Shown here in pieces: positions 1-8,201 of a DNA stretch of 64,000 bases. Every line of letters begins with the position of its first letter. Positions within the stretch are counted from its first letter, which is position 1. This stretch comes from Cyanobacteriota bacterium SRBZ.bins.94.201705 (GTDB taxonomy: Bacteria; Cyanobacteriota; Cyanobacteriia; Cyanobacteriales; Cyanobacteriaceae), in contig JAUQQP010000044.1 in assembly GCA_030549855.1 (NCBI GenBank), forward strand, positions 1 through 64,000, written 5' to 3'. Under the pieces are notes generated by a model. It had not been told where the DNA came from and did not search any database. It worked only from the letters and a program-made list of their open reading frames with translations. The translations under genes and the position numbers were made by a program.

Positions 1-69
1 AACGCCCACAACTTCCCCTTGGACTTGGCTAGCGCCCCGGCAGTATCTGCGCCCGTAATTAACGGCTAA
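1..69 (+). CDS. psbA: Photosystem II reaction centre protein D1, C-terminal end (partial)
   Basis: The first 22 codons read NAHNFPLDLA followed by a 12-residue tail ending in APVING and a TAA. This is the unmistakable C-terminus of D1. By family numbering the His, Asp and final Ala of HNFPLDLA correspond to His337, Asp342 and Ala344, ligands of the Mn4CaO5 oxygen-evolving cluster. The residues after Ala are the extension removed in the thylakoid lumen by the Ctp protease. From memory most cyanobacterial D1 extensions are 16 residues, so 12 looks short. The gene runs off the left edge, so which psbA copy this is cannot be told. Confidence 0.96.
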   Translation, partial: NAHNFPLDLASAPAVSAPVING

Positions 70-83
70 GACTGGACTGCTAG

Positions 84-113
84 ACGCTCTCCGCAAGGGG
101 GGCGTTTTTTTTT
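84..113 (+). terminator. Intrinsic terminator of psbA
   Basis: Nine-base arms (84-92 and 97-105, with G-T wobbles) close a GCAA tetraloop and are followed by a run of T. It starts 14 bases after the psbA stop, so psbA is probably terminated here, before the permease gene. Confidence 0.85.
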
Positions 114-136
114 GTTTGTAAATTGTGGTAGTCGAT

Positions 137-949
137 ATGCGCTACGCAAGGCAGCTGAAAATTGTCGTTGCTAATGTGGTAGCTATAGTACAGAAAGAGC
201 TACAGGGTTATTTGGTTTCGCCCCTAGCCTTCGTGGTGGCGGCGGTTTTCTGGTTTATCTCGGGGATTTACTTTTTCCTTCTTCTGTTTGGCGAGGGGGG
301 GATTATTCAGAATGTAGCGTTTCAAGAACAACTAGGTAATACTGAGCCAGTGGATGTGGTTTATGAATTTATGCAAATGTTTTTCAGTTTTCTGGCTTCC
401 CTTACCATGTTTGTTTTGCCTATTCTCTCCATGGGGTTATATGCGGAGGAGAGAAAACGGGGTACTATTGAACTCTTGGCTACTTCTCCCGTGTTTAATT
501 GGGTAGTGGCTTTAGGGAAATTTCTGGGGGTTTTGCTGTTTTTTGTTATCATGATAATTCCTATTTTGCTTTACGAAATAATAATTTTTCCCTCGGCTTC
601 ACCCCCTTTATCTCTAGGAGTACCTCTTTTGGCCCACCTAGGAATAATACTTTTTGCCGGCTCAATTTTATCCCTTGGTATGTTTATTTCTTCTCTCACA
701 GAAAGCACAGTATGGGCAGCAATTTTGACCTTCGTGTTGGTGTTGATTTTGTCAATATTGGACGCCTTAGCTAATAACATTGGAAATCAGTTTGGGGATT
801 TCTTGGCCAATTTTTCTCTCATGAAAAACTATGAAAATCTTGTAAGAGGTGTGTTGGATACTAGCAACTTGGTGTTGTTTTTGAGCTATATTATTCTGGG
901 GATATTTTTGACCTGTCAGTCTCTGGAAATATTGCGATATAAAAAGTAG
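137..949 (+). CDS. ABC-2 type transporter permease (GldF-like)
   Basis: This is a 270-residue integral membrane protein with about six hydrophobic segments (near residues 30-50, 80-100, 125-150, 158-185, 190-213 and 243-262). The N-terminal pattern KELQGYLVSPLAF and the FVLPILSMGLYAEERKRGT stretch are typical of ABC-2 permeases related to gliding-motility GldF. Such proteins pair with a separate ATPase, but none is adjacent because psbA lies upstream. The ATG at 137 is chosen over the GTG at 125; neither has a clear Shine-Dalgarno. It ends four bases before the next gene, suggesting co-transcription. The substrate is unknown. Confidence 0.85.
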   Translation: MRYARQLKIVVANVVAIVQKELQGYLVSPLAFVVAAVFWFISGIYFFLLLFGEGGIIQNVAFQEQLGNTEPVDVVYEFMQMFFSFLASLTMFVLPILSMGLYAEERKRGTIELLATSPVFNWVVALGKFLGVLLFFVIMIIPILLYEIIIFPSASPPLSLGVPLLAHLGIILFAGSILSLGMFISSLTESTVWAAILTFVLVLILSILDALANNIGNQFGDFLANFSLMKNYENLVRGVLDTSNLVLFLSYIILGIFLTCQSLEILRYKK

Positions 950-953
950 TTTT

Positions 954-1841
954 ATGGCCTTTTTTCGGGTTGACTCCTATTTGGCAAAGCTGACGGAAGA
1001 TATTTTGAAAAAAACCTGGGAGACGTTTCCAACCCTAGGGAAAAATCAAATTGCCTTGACGGTAATTGTAGACGATGATCAGACATCTCCCTCAGGATAT
1101 AGCTGGAGGGGAGAAGAGAAAATTTACCCGGCAAGTGTGGTAAAATTGTTTTACCTAGTGGCAACTTACCAGTGGCTAGAAGAGGGAAAAATTAAACCCT
1201 CATCGGAGTTAAATCGTGCCATTAGGGATATGATTGTGGATTCTAGCAACGATGCCACTAGTTTGGTAGTAGACACTCTTACTAATACTACCTCAGGCCC
1301 GGAATTGCCGCCAGAGGAGTTTGAAAAATGGTGTCGCCAAAGGAATACAATTAACGACTATTTTCACAGTTTCCCATGGGAGGAATTCTCTTGTATTAAT
1401 GTTAATCAAAAAACCTGGTGTGATGGGCCCTATGGGAGAGAAAGAATGTTTGTGGGGGAAAACTATCAAAACCGCAACATGTTAACCACCAATGCCGTAG
1501 CGAGACTGTTTCATGGCTTGATGAATAATCTTATAGTTTCTCCTGCTGCCTGTGAAAAAATGCGGGAATTGTTGAAAAGAGACGCAAGCAAGAAAAAACT
1601 AGAGGTAGGGCAGGAGGAAAACCAAATAAACGGGTTTATAGGCGAGGCAATGCCGGATAATGCCCAAATTTGGTCAAAAGCCGGTTGGACTTCCACTGTC
1701 CGTCACGACGCTGCCTATGTGGTAACCCCTAATAACCCCCCCTTTTTGTTAGTGATTTTCACCGAGGGGAGGGAAAACAGTGGCAATAGGAGGATTATAC
1801 CCTATATAGCCAGTCTGTTTGTACAATCTTTCGGGAAATGA
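954..1841 (+). CDS. Beta-lactamase-fold serine hydrolase
   Basis: This 295-residue protein has the three landmarks of class A beta-lactamase-like enzymes. They are an SxxK nucleophile motif (PASVVKLF, Ser61/Lys64), an SDN-like SSND near residues 97-100, and a KTG-like KAGWT near residue 240. There is no signal peptide, so it is probably cytoplasmic and not a secreted antibiotic lactamase. Related cyanobacterial proteins are annotated only as serine hydrolases. It follows the ABC-2 permease by four bases and ends directly against the convergent cyclophilin gene (1841/1842). The true substrate is unknown. Confidence 0.8.
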   Translation: MAFFRVDSYLAKLTEDILKKTWETFPTLGKNQIALTVIVDDDQTSPSGYSWRGEEKIYPASVVKLFYLVATYQWLEEGKIKPSSELNRAIRDMIVDSSNDATSLVVDTLTNTTSGPELPPEEFEKWCRQRNTINDYFHSFPWEEFSCINVNQKTWCDGPYGRERMFVGENYQNRNMLTTNAVARLFHGLMNNLIVSPAACEKMRELLKRDASKKKLEVGQEENQINGFIGEAMPDNAQIWSKAGWTSTVRHDAAYVVTPNNPPFLLVIFTEGRENSGNRRIIPYIASLFVQSFGK

Positions 1842-2594
1842 CTATCTCTTCAGGTTTTCTATGCCGGCTATCACTTCTGCGGATTCGATGCGATCGCCCT
1901 GTTTAATGCTTTCTACTACATCCATACCATCAACAACCCGGCCAAACACCGCATACTTACCATCTAAAAAAGGTAAGGGGGCTAGGGTAAAATAAAATTG
2001 GGCAGAGGCAGAATCGGGCATTTGTGACCTAGCCATGGCAATAACGCCGTATTCGTGTTTTAATTCAGGAGGCTCGTCAATAATTCGACTATAAATAATA
2101 GCAGGAGGCGTGGCCCCTTCCTCAGTTTCATCGTATTCTGGACGGATTTCCAGGGGTATATAACGAGGTTGTTTAGTCTGAGGATCAATATAACTGCCAG
2201 TGCCCAAACGGGAAACAGGAATGTTAGGATTTGTACTCTGAGGGTCTCCTCCTTGCACTACAAACGGTTGGGGCTCCTTTACTACTCTATGAAACACGGT
2301 GCCATTATAGACTCCCTTTTGTACCAAGTCTACAAAATTGCCGGCGGTGATGGGGGCATTATAACCATCCACTTCAATGGTAATACTACGGCCGTTGACC
2401 TTCATGACAACGGTAGCTTTGCCTTCCAGACGGGGGAGTTTCATTTCCTTTGCAATCCTGATGGTATTATCAGTAGTTTCAGCTGTGGCGCCTTCTGTCT
2501 GGGGATTGTTGGCATTTAGTTGCTGACATCCCGACAAACCAATTCCGGCGATTATCACCAATGATACCACAATTTTGAACAGAATTTTTCTCAT
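1842..2594 (-). CDS. Cyclophilin-type peptidyl-prolyl isomerase, lipoprotein
   Basis: A 250-residue protein whose first 23 residues form a lipoprotein signal ending in LSGC (Cys23), so it should be anchored outside the cytoplasmic membrane. The rest is a cyclophilin domain with the FHRVV and FVVQGGDPQ core motifs, FYFTLAPLPFLDGKYAVFG and GMDVVESI. The role is prolyl cis-trans isomerisation of exported or lumenal proteins. It resembles other cyanobacterial cyclophilin lipoproteins with an inserted loop (about residues 125-170). A HIP1 octamer lies inside it at 1890-1897. Confidence 0.92.
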   Translation of the reverse strand: MRKILFKIVVSLVIIAGIGLSGCQQLNANNPQTEGATAETTDNTIRIAKEMKLPRLEGKATVVMKVNGRSITIEVDGYNAPITAGNFVDLVQKGVYNGTVFHRVVKEPQPFVVQGGDPQSTNPNIPVSRLGTGSYIDPQTKQPRYIPLEIRPEYDETEEGATPPAIIYSRIIDEPPELKHEYGVIAMARSQMPDSASAQFYFTLAPLPFLDGKYAVFGRVVDGMDVVESIKQGDRIESAEVIAGIENLKR

Positions 2595-2784
2595 TTTTTT
2601 CCTTCAACACTCCTACTAATAGGGTTTATTCTCCGTAGAGTATACAATCTTTTCCCTTAAACTAGAAATATTTGCTCTTTTTTCGGAAACTGGTGACGCG
2701 GTTGTGAGGCAAAAACTCATTACAAATGGCTATTCAGTCAAGTCTACCCTAACTATTCAGTCTCGGCATACAGGGGAGGTTAAA

Positions 2785-3228
2785 ATGTGGCCAAAGCCTC
2801 TGCAAAGAGTTGTCATAGTGTTAACAATTGTTGTAATTGCCTGTCTTGCGGTTGTCAGCGTTTTTGCCAACAGTAAAATCGACTGCATGGTGGTTACTTA
2901 GGGCACCACAGTCGCCAGACTTATTAGTTTAAAATTATCCATCAGTCCGGTTTATACTTGCCTTATTGAGGGTAAACTTAGTTATGACAATCTTCCCTCC
3001 TCTTTGGCAGATACATATAGAAAGGGGATAGATATATTAGTAGCTGGTTTTGTTAAAAATAGCCGGAAGACCAGAGTTTCTGTTACAATTAGCTTTGATA
3101 CAGATGTCAGATGTGTCAGTGGGGATGCCATCATTTTGGCCAAGACTTACAGTGCTTCAGATGCCAATATAAATAAGGTATTAGACAAAGTAGCCCCTGT
3201 GTTTGTAAAAGAAGTTGTTTTCAAGTAA
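2785..3228 (+). pseudogene. Small membrane or exported protein gene interrupted by an in-frame TAG
   Basis: From the ATG at 2785 the frame reads a short basic start, a strong hydrophobic segment (IVLTIVVIACLAVVSVFA) and then hits TAG at 2899-2901. The same frame continues without another stop to TAA at 3228, giving about 109 more codons of normal-looking composition. A Shine-Dalgarno (GGGGAGG, 2773-2779) precedes the ATG. A single CAG-to-TAG change in an exported protein of about 147 residues is the simplest reading. Amber read-through or a sequencing error are alternatives. The family is not recognised. Confidence 0.6.
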
Positions 3229-3282
3229 ATAAAATCCAATGGCCGCGGTATTTTAGTGGTTTATTCCAAGGCAATTATCCCC

Positions 3283-3570
3283 CTATTCCCAATCGAAAAT
3301 AGGGTCCTTTTCTGAGTCTTGTTTCTGGGCAAAATTTCTACTTTTCCTGGGCCTTTTTTGTTTTTTACCTGGGAAAAGGGGGAGAAATGACCCCAGCATA
3401 AAACCCAAGGCTACGGTGAAGGAAAGCAATACCCCCACCGGCAGAGAAATAGATTCAAAAACCAAAAATTTTAGGCTTACTGTTGTGATATTTTGAATGG
3501 AAAAAACAGGGAGGAGTAAAAGCCAAAAACTGACGAGTAAACTGATAAAAAATCTCCTAGTGGTAGACAT
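3283..3570 (-). CDS. Small membrane protein, LapA/DUF1049-like
   Basis: A 95-residue protein beginning MSTTRRFF with two hydrophobic segments (about 8-28 and 45-68) and a basic, hydrophilic C-terminal tail (GKKQKRPRKSR). This layout matches cyanobacterial LapA-domain small membrane proteins. Assignment rests on topology only. The inner ATG at 3570 is preferred over the one at 3606, which gives an unlikely proline-rich start. It ends 55 bases from the convergent broken gene and lies just downstream of pgi on the same strand. Confidence 0.6.
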   Translation of the reverse strand: MSTTRRFFISLLVSFWLLLLPVFSIQNITTVSLKFLVFESISLPVGVLLSFTVALGFMLGSFLPLFPGKKQKRPRKSRNFAQKQDSEKDPIFDWE

Positions 3571-3613
3571 AGGTGGGAAAAGAAGTGGGCCCAAAAAGAA
3601 GCCCACATTACCA

Positions 3614-5209
3614 CTACCGATTATAAGATATTTTCAGAGAGCTGGGACGACGTTTGTCTCCCTCCAGGAAAATGCCACGATTATTGGCGGCTAGATGACG
3701 AAGGATTTTATAAATGGCCTCTTTTTCCTCTGGTTTGCCAATTTTTTCGGCAATTTCGTCGATGGTAAAAGATTGGTTACTACTGGCCAACAGTTCTAAT
3801 ATCTGTTTTTGCATGGCTAGAATAGAAGAGGCTGCCTTTTTCCCCGCCTCTACCCCCGGTTGGTGATAGGCATTGATGTTGATCAGATAAGCATAAATAC
3901 TTACTGCCCTTTCATATAAGGCAATCAAGGCGCCAACAGTATAGGGGGTGACATCAGGAATAGTAATGGTGATAGAGTCTCTACCATTATCATAAAGTGC
4001 CTGACGGGTGCCTTGGAGGAAGCCAGAAAGATAGTCGCCACTAGTAATATACTTCTCTAACTCAGGAGACTTGCCTTCTCTGTCTTTTAATACCTCGATG
4101 AAGGTGACAAAAAAGTTAGGTATTCCCTCTCTTAATTGTTGCACATAGGCGTGTTGGTCGGTAGAGCCCTTATTACCATAAACGGCAATCCCCTGATGGA
4201 CAATATTACCATCCAAGTCCTTTTCTTTGCCTAAGGACTCCATTATAAGCTGTTGTAGGTAACGACTAAGGAGAATCAAACTATCCTTATAGGGGATAAT
4301 TACCATATCCTTTTCCCCTTTGCCGTTACCTGCATAATACCAGGATAGTGCCAGGAGGGCGGCGGGGTTATTCTTTACATCCCTTTCCCTGGTGGCAATA
4401 TCCATGTCTTTTGCCCCAGCCAACATGGCATCAATGTCAATTCCCTCCAAAGCCGCCGGTAACAAGCCTACAGCAGACATTTCGGATGTCCTACCCCCCA
4501 CCCAGTCAAACATGGGGAAACAGTCTAGCCATCTTTCCGCCTTTGCCGTCTGGTACAATTGACTGCTATCCTCCATCATGGTGATAGCCACGGCATAACG
4601 GGGAAACTCCAACCCCATACTTTCATACACCAGCTTGGTTTCCAACATGCCATTACGGGTTTCAGGGGTGGTGCCAGACTTGCTTATTACCAGTACCAAA
4701 GTAGTATTTAGTCTTTCCCTTAGAAGATTAAGAGTGCGATCGAAACCCGCTGGATCAGTATTATCGAGAAAATGGATTTTTAGGGGAGGATTAATGTCTG
4801 CCAAAGCCTGGGAGACGAATTGTGGGCCTAATGCTGAGCCTCCGATGCCAATAGAGAGAATATCGGTGAATTTTCGGCCTTGGGGGGTGGTTATCTCGCC
4901 GTTATGGACTTTTTTGGCGAAATCCTTTACTTTTTGGATACAGTCCTTAATTTGTTGTCGGATTTGGGGGTTAGGTGCTATATCTGGATTCCGTAGCCAA
5001 TAATGGCCTACCATGCGTTTCTCGTCAGGATTGGCAATAGCTCCTTGTTCCAAAAGTGCTACAGAATCAAAAGCAGAGGCGAATTTGGGCAACATCCTCT
5101 GGTAGAAATCCTCATCAAACCGCATCCGGCTAACATCCACGTAAATATCCAGCTGGGGGTTGTAGTAAAGCCAATCCTGATAACGTTGCCACAGTTGTAG
5201 AGGATTCAT
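3614..5209 (-). CDS. pgi: Glucose-6-phosphate isomerase
   Basis: A full-length 531-residue protein interconverting glucose-6-phosphate and fructose-6-phosphate in glycolysis, gluconeogenesis and the oxidative pentose cycle. Diagnostic stretches include [47 protein letters not shown] and the [14 protein letters not shown] region containing the catalytic His. Length fits the cyanobacterial enzyme (about 528). It starts at the ATG at 5209 and is followed closely by the small LapA-like gene, probably in one transcript. Confidence 0.97.
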   Translation of the reverse strand: MNPLQLWQRYQDWLYYNPQLDIYVDVSRMRFDEDFYQRMLPKFASAFDSVALLEQGAIANPDEKRMVGHYWLRNPDIAPNPQIRQQIKDCIQKVKDFAKKVHNGEITTPQGRKFTDILSIGIGGSALGPQFVSQALADINPPLKIHFLDNTDPAGFDRTLNLLRERLNTTLVLVISKSGTTPETRNGMLETKLVYESMGLEFPRYAVAITMMEDSSQLYQTAKAERWLDCFPMFDWVGGRTSEMSAVGLLPAALEGIDIDAMLAGAKDMDIATRERDVKNNPAALLALSWYYAGNGKGEKDMVIIPYKDSLILLSRYLQQLIMESLGKEKDLDGNIVHQGIAVYGNKGSTDQHAYVQQLREGIPNFFVTFIEVLKDREGKSPELEKYITSGDYLSGFLQGTRQALYDNGRDSITITIPDVTPYTVGALIALYERAVSIYAYLININAYHQPGVEAGKKAASSILAMQKQILELLASSNQSFTIDEIAEKIGKPEEKEAIYKILRHLAANNRGIFLEGDKRRPSSLKISYNR

Positions 5210-5297
5210 AAATGAGCTATAATCCCGATTATTGTCATCTCCCTATTATTATCAGACTTGTCCCCCACTTCGGAAATTAAGTTACATTAAAATACAG

Positions 5298-5780
5298 TCA
5301 CGGACAGAGGAGGGTATCACGGGTATTTCTGCCGGTTACAGGGTTAGTGCCACTTGCTACCTCACACAGCATTTCCTGCACATAGGGAGTAAGTAGCACG
5401 TCTGTAAAATCAGCTCCTTCAATCAAAGCCCCTTCAAACTTGGTGTTAGTGGCAAAAGCGCCTTCTAAAATGGCATTACGGAGGTTGGCATGGGTGAGTC
5501 TAGCTTGATCCAACACAGCATTCCGTAGATTAGCACCCTCTAGATTAGCAGAATCCATATTAGCACCAAAAAGACTTACCCCCTCTAGGTTGGCATAGCT
5601 GAAGTTGCTATTACGCAGATTAGCCTTATTAAAGGTTGAACCTCTTAAATCCTGATGGGAAAAGTCTACCTCTGCCAAGTCTCTTTTAGTATAGTCCAAA
5701 GAGTATGACGGTGTGGTCCACAGCAACCAGCCAGTGAGACAAACCAGCAGCAACTCTACAATTCGACGGAAAACCATCAT
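5298..5780 (-). CDS. Pentapeptide-repeat protein with signal peptide (probably lumenal)
   Basis: A 160-residue protein. Residues 1-28 form a signal peptide ending near PSYSL. Residues 33-128 hold tandem A(D/N)LxX pentapeptides (SHQDLRGS, ANLRNSNFSYANLEG, ANLRNAILEG) that fold into a right-handed quadrilateral beta-helix. The C-terminal tail has a conserved two-Cys pattern (MLCEVA...DTLLCP). The arrangement matches thylakoid-lumen pentapeptide proteins of the TL17/TL20 type. Biochemical function is unknown. Two adjacent ATGs (5780, 5777) are possible. Confidence 0.85.
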   Translation of the reverse strand: MMVFRRIVELLLVCLTGWLLWTTPSYSLDYTKRDLAEVDFSHQDLRGSTFNKANLRNSNFSYANLEGVSLFGANMDSANLEGANLRNAVLDQARLTHANLRNAILEGAFATNTKFEGALIEGADFTDVLLTPYVQEMLCEVASGTNPVTGRNTRDTLLCP

Positions 5781-5899
5781 TTTCCCCCAAGAAAGTGGCC
5801 CTGGTTTTATTTTATCTCAACAGGCACAGTCAATATCCCTCTGGCAGTTACTGGACATTTGTGCTAGTATCGGCTATGAATATTTAACAAACAAAGTTT

Positions 5900-6397
5900 A
5901 TGGGAAAGGTTTTAGTATTAAATGCCTCCTATGAACCGCTAAACATAACCAACTGGAAACGGGCGGTTGTGTTATTATTAAAGGGCAAAGCCGAACAATT
6001 GGAACACAACGGTAAATACGTATACGAAAAACTCCCCCTTCCCTCTGTAATTCGTCTCAGACAATACGTAAAGGTCCCTCACAAGGAAATTCCCCTTACC
6101 AGGAGGAACATTTTAGAACGAGATCGTTACACCTGTCAATACTGCGGCTATCGTGGTGAACATTTAACTATAGACCATGTTATACCACGCTCCCGTGGTG
6201 GTGGTGACACCTGGGAGAATTTGGTTACCGCCTGTGTCCGTTGTAATATTAAAAAAGGTAACCGTACTCCTAAGGAAGCCAACATGTCTCTTAGTCGTCA
6301 ACCCAGAAAACCTCATAGCAGTCTTCATTTTGAAATTATTAGACACATTCAGGATAATCTCCACCACGAGTGGCGTAAATATATCATCGGCGTTTAA
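5900..6397 (+). CDS. HNH endonuclease family protein
   Basis: A 165-residue protein with a central HNH fold. It has TCQYCG and CVRCN as zinc-knuckle cysteines, LTIDHVIPRSRGG as the catalytic His segment, and the WENLVTAC Asn segment. The N-terminal part (VLVLNASYEPLNI) and the basic C-terminus are typical of a subfamily found in nearly all oxygenic phototrophs, whose cellular role is not established. There is no toxin, restriction or phage context here, which argues for a housekeeping nuclease. Start ATG at 5900. Confidence 0.9.
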   Translation: MGKVLVLNASYEPLNITNWKRAVVLLLKGKAEQLEHNGKYVYEKLPLPSVIRLRQYVKVPHKEIPLTRRNILERDRYTCQYCGYRGEHLTIDHVIPRSRGGGDTWENLVTACVRCNIKKGNRTPKEANMSLSRQPRKPHSSLHFEIIRHIQDNLHHEWRKYIIGV

Positions 6398-6495
6398 CCT
6401 TATCTCACTATACATTTGTAACCTGGGGCGTTAGGGCCCCTGTTTTTGGGGGATAAGAGGGTAAAACTACAAAAAAGGAAAGGAAAGAATGAGGT

Positions 6496-6855
6496 ATGCG
6501 GTTAACCAGTGAAGAAATCCGCTATTACAGACAACAATTGGCAGAATTAGAGGTGGCTAGTAAAGCCTTGGATGTTATTGAAGAAGCCGAGGGAGACTTG
6601 GAAGACGCCGCCACTACCATTGCCCTAGCCGTGGGACAAACTCCTGATAGAATAGACTGGTTAGAGGGTTGGGCCAAACGATGTCGGCTGGCCATTTGTC
6701 AAGAGAAAATCCGTCACGACTTGGAAAACAATTATCTGGTAAATGCAGTCAAATACCTTTTAGAAGAGAAAATTTGTCCTCCCCTTTTGGTTACCCCTCT
6801 GCTGATTTACGTTATCAAAAAAGGTGTCAATCAATTCTGCCAACCCTCTTCCTAA
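6496..6855 (+). CDS. Conserved hypothetical protein
   Basis: A 119-residue, mostly helical soluble protein that starts MRLTSEEIRYYRQQL and is acidic in its first half. A purine-rich AGGAAAG lies upstream. I recognise no domain, but composition and codon use are those of a real gene, and similar proteins of this length are, from memory, common in cyanobacteria. It stands alone between the HNH nuclease and the convergent M56 peptidase. Confidence 0.75.
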   Translation: MRLTSEEIRYYRQQLAELEVASKALDVIEEAEGDLEDAATTIALAVGQTPDRIDWLEGWAKRCRLAICQEKIRHDLENNYLVNAVKYLLEEKICPPLLVTPLLIYVIKKGVNQFCQPSS

Positions 6856-6907
6856 CATTAATTTTCTAAGCAAGAATATTTCTGTCTATTTCTTTTAACC
6901 TCTTTTT

Positions 6908-7759
6908 TCAAAGACTATGAAATGGAATAAAAATCCAGGGAATGAAAGCCAGTAACAGCCAGAATACTTCCCTATAATCCCCTACCAATTTTCCCTCGGG
7001 ATTGTTCAGTAGATTCTCCACCCTTTCCTCTAAACTACTACTAGAATATAAGGGGTATTCAAAAAGCAATTCTTCTCCCCATCGGCTTAGCAAATTACAG
7101 TTGATCATAACCAGGGATTCAGCTAATAGCAAATGGTCCACCTTTTTGCAGGCAAACGAGTCTGCCCTCACCTCTCGCATTAATCTAAGATTTTCCCACA
7201 GTTGCTTGTTTTTTGGCAGAAAGAATCCAATTTCCTTGAGACAATGCAACCAGAAAAAAACAATGGTATCATAATAGTATAAATGGCCTAATTCATGAGC
7301 GATTACCGCCTGCAGGTGTTGTTTTGGTAGCAATTCAATCAAGCCTTTACTGATTACAATTTGGGGATTCCAAAGGCCAACTGCCGCAGCATAGGGAAAG
7401 ACTGTATCCAACAGTTTACAGGAATTTGTTTCTAGGAGGATGATGGGATACTTTTTAAGCAACGATTGGAGTTGCCACTGGTGATACAGGTTTTTAAGAA
7501 TAACGAAAAGGACATAAATAAGAAAAATAAGAGAGAGGAAGTAACTAAATTTACCCGCTTTCACCCCCCACATTTCCCCCTGGTAACCCATGACAACCAC
7601 TGCCAGGGAAGTCATCAACAAAAGAAGGGGGGGAAAAACAAACTGAAACAAAAACCTACCCCAACGCAGTTGGCCATTTTCCGTTGGGGGGAGATGAGGG
7701 AAAACAACTCTTACCCCTACCGCTAAAACAAGGGAAAAAATGACCAAAAGCAGATGCAT
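6908..7759 (-). CDS. M56/M48-type membrane zinc metallopeptidase (BlaR1-like, no sensor domain)
   Basis: A 283-residue membrane protein with hydrophobic segments near 1-20, 35-60, 78-98 and at the C-terminus. The zinc site HELGH sits in VIAHELGHLYYYD at about residues 153-157. A distal acid is likely in MREVRADSFACKK. Unlike BlaR1 or MecR1 it lacks a penicillin-binding sensor domain. It lies nine bases downstream of a BlaI/CopY-type repressor gene, and the pair is a known module in which the peptidase inactivates the repressor. The signal sensed here is unknown. Confidence 0.85.
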   Translation of the reverse strand: MHLLLVIFSLVLAVGVRVVFPHLPPTENGQLRWGRFLFQFVFPPLLLLMTSLAVVVMGYQGEMWGVKAGKFSYFLSLIFLIYVLFVILKNLYHQWQLQSLLKKYPIILLETNSCKLLDTVFPYAAAVGLWNPQIVISKGLIELLPKQHLQAVIAHELGHLYYYDTIVFFWLHCLKEIGFFLPKNKQLWENLRLMREVRADSFACKKVDHLLLAESLVMINCNLLSRWGEELLFEYPLYSSSSLEERVENLLNNPEGKLVGDYREVFWLLLAFIPWIFIPFHSL

Positions 7760-7768
7760 TTCCCTCTC

Positions 7769-8200
7769 CTAATCCCCCTGTTGTGTTTTCTCTCTCTGGT
7801 TTCTAATTTCAGCCAGTCTGGCGGCGATGGCTTGCAGTTTATCAATACTAGTGGTATCAAGACTATCGGCAAAGGAAGCCACTACGTCAGGGTTGCTAAC
7901 AGCCAGAAAATTATGCAGCCTCTCATAAGAGAGTATAGCTTGGGCCTGCTCACGGGATACTAGGGGATACCAATAAAAGGCGCGCCCTTTTTTTTCATAG
8001 CTAATCCAGCCTTTTTTGGCAAGTCTTTGTAAAACTGTCATTACAGACGCATAAGCCAATTCCCGGTCAGGATCAGTTAGAATACGATCATGAATATCCT
8101 TAGCACTAGCATGGCCCAAATCCCAAATAATCTCCAATATCTCCTTTTCTAAGAAACCGAGAGACAGTTTTTTTGGACGGTATTGCGGTAAAAAGGACAT
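7769..8200 (-). CDS. BlaI/MecI/CopY-family transcriptional repressor
   Basis: A 143-residue winged-helix protein. The pattern LGFLEKEILEIIWDLGHASAKDIHD, then YASVMTVLQRLAKKGW and a wing KKGRAFYWYPLVSREQA, is diagnostic of the BlaI family. The C-terminal helix would dimerise. The start at the ATG at 8200 gives MSFLPQYRPKK; an earlier ATG at 8227 overlaps the upstream dctP. It is followed by the M56 peptidase, its expected partner, and preceded by the TRAP binding protein with only one base between, so the three are probably one operon. Confidence 0.9.
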   Translation of the reverse strand: MSFLPQYRPKKLSLGFLEKEILEIIWDLGHASAKDIHDRILTDPDRELAYASVMTVLQRLAKKGWISYEKKGRAFYWYPLVSREQAQAILSYERLHNFLAVSNPDVVASFADSLDTTSIDKLQAIAARLAEIRNQREKTQQGD

Positions 8201-8201
8201 A

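Noticed and set aside
5298-5780. DNA-level tandem repeat in the pentapeptide gene
   Set aside because: Repeats are degenerate at the DNA level and reflect the protein fold.
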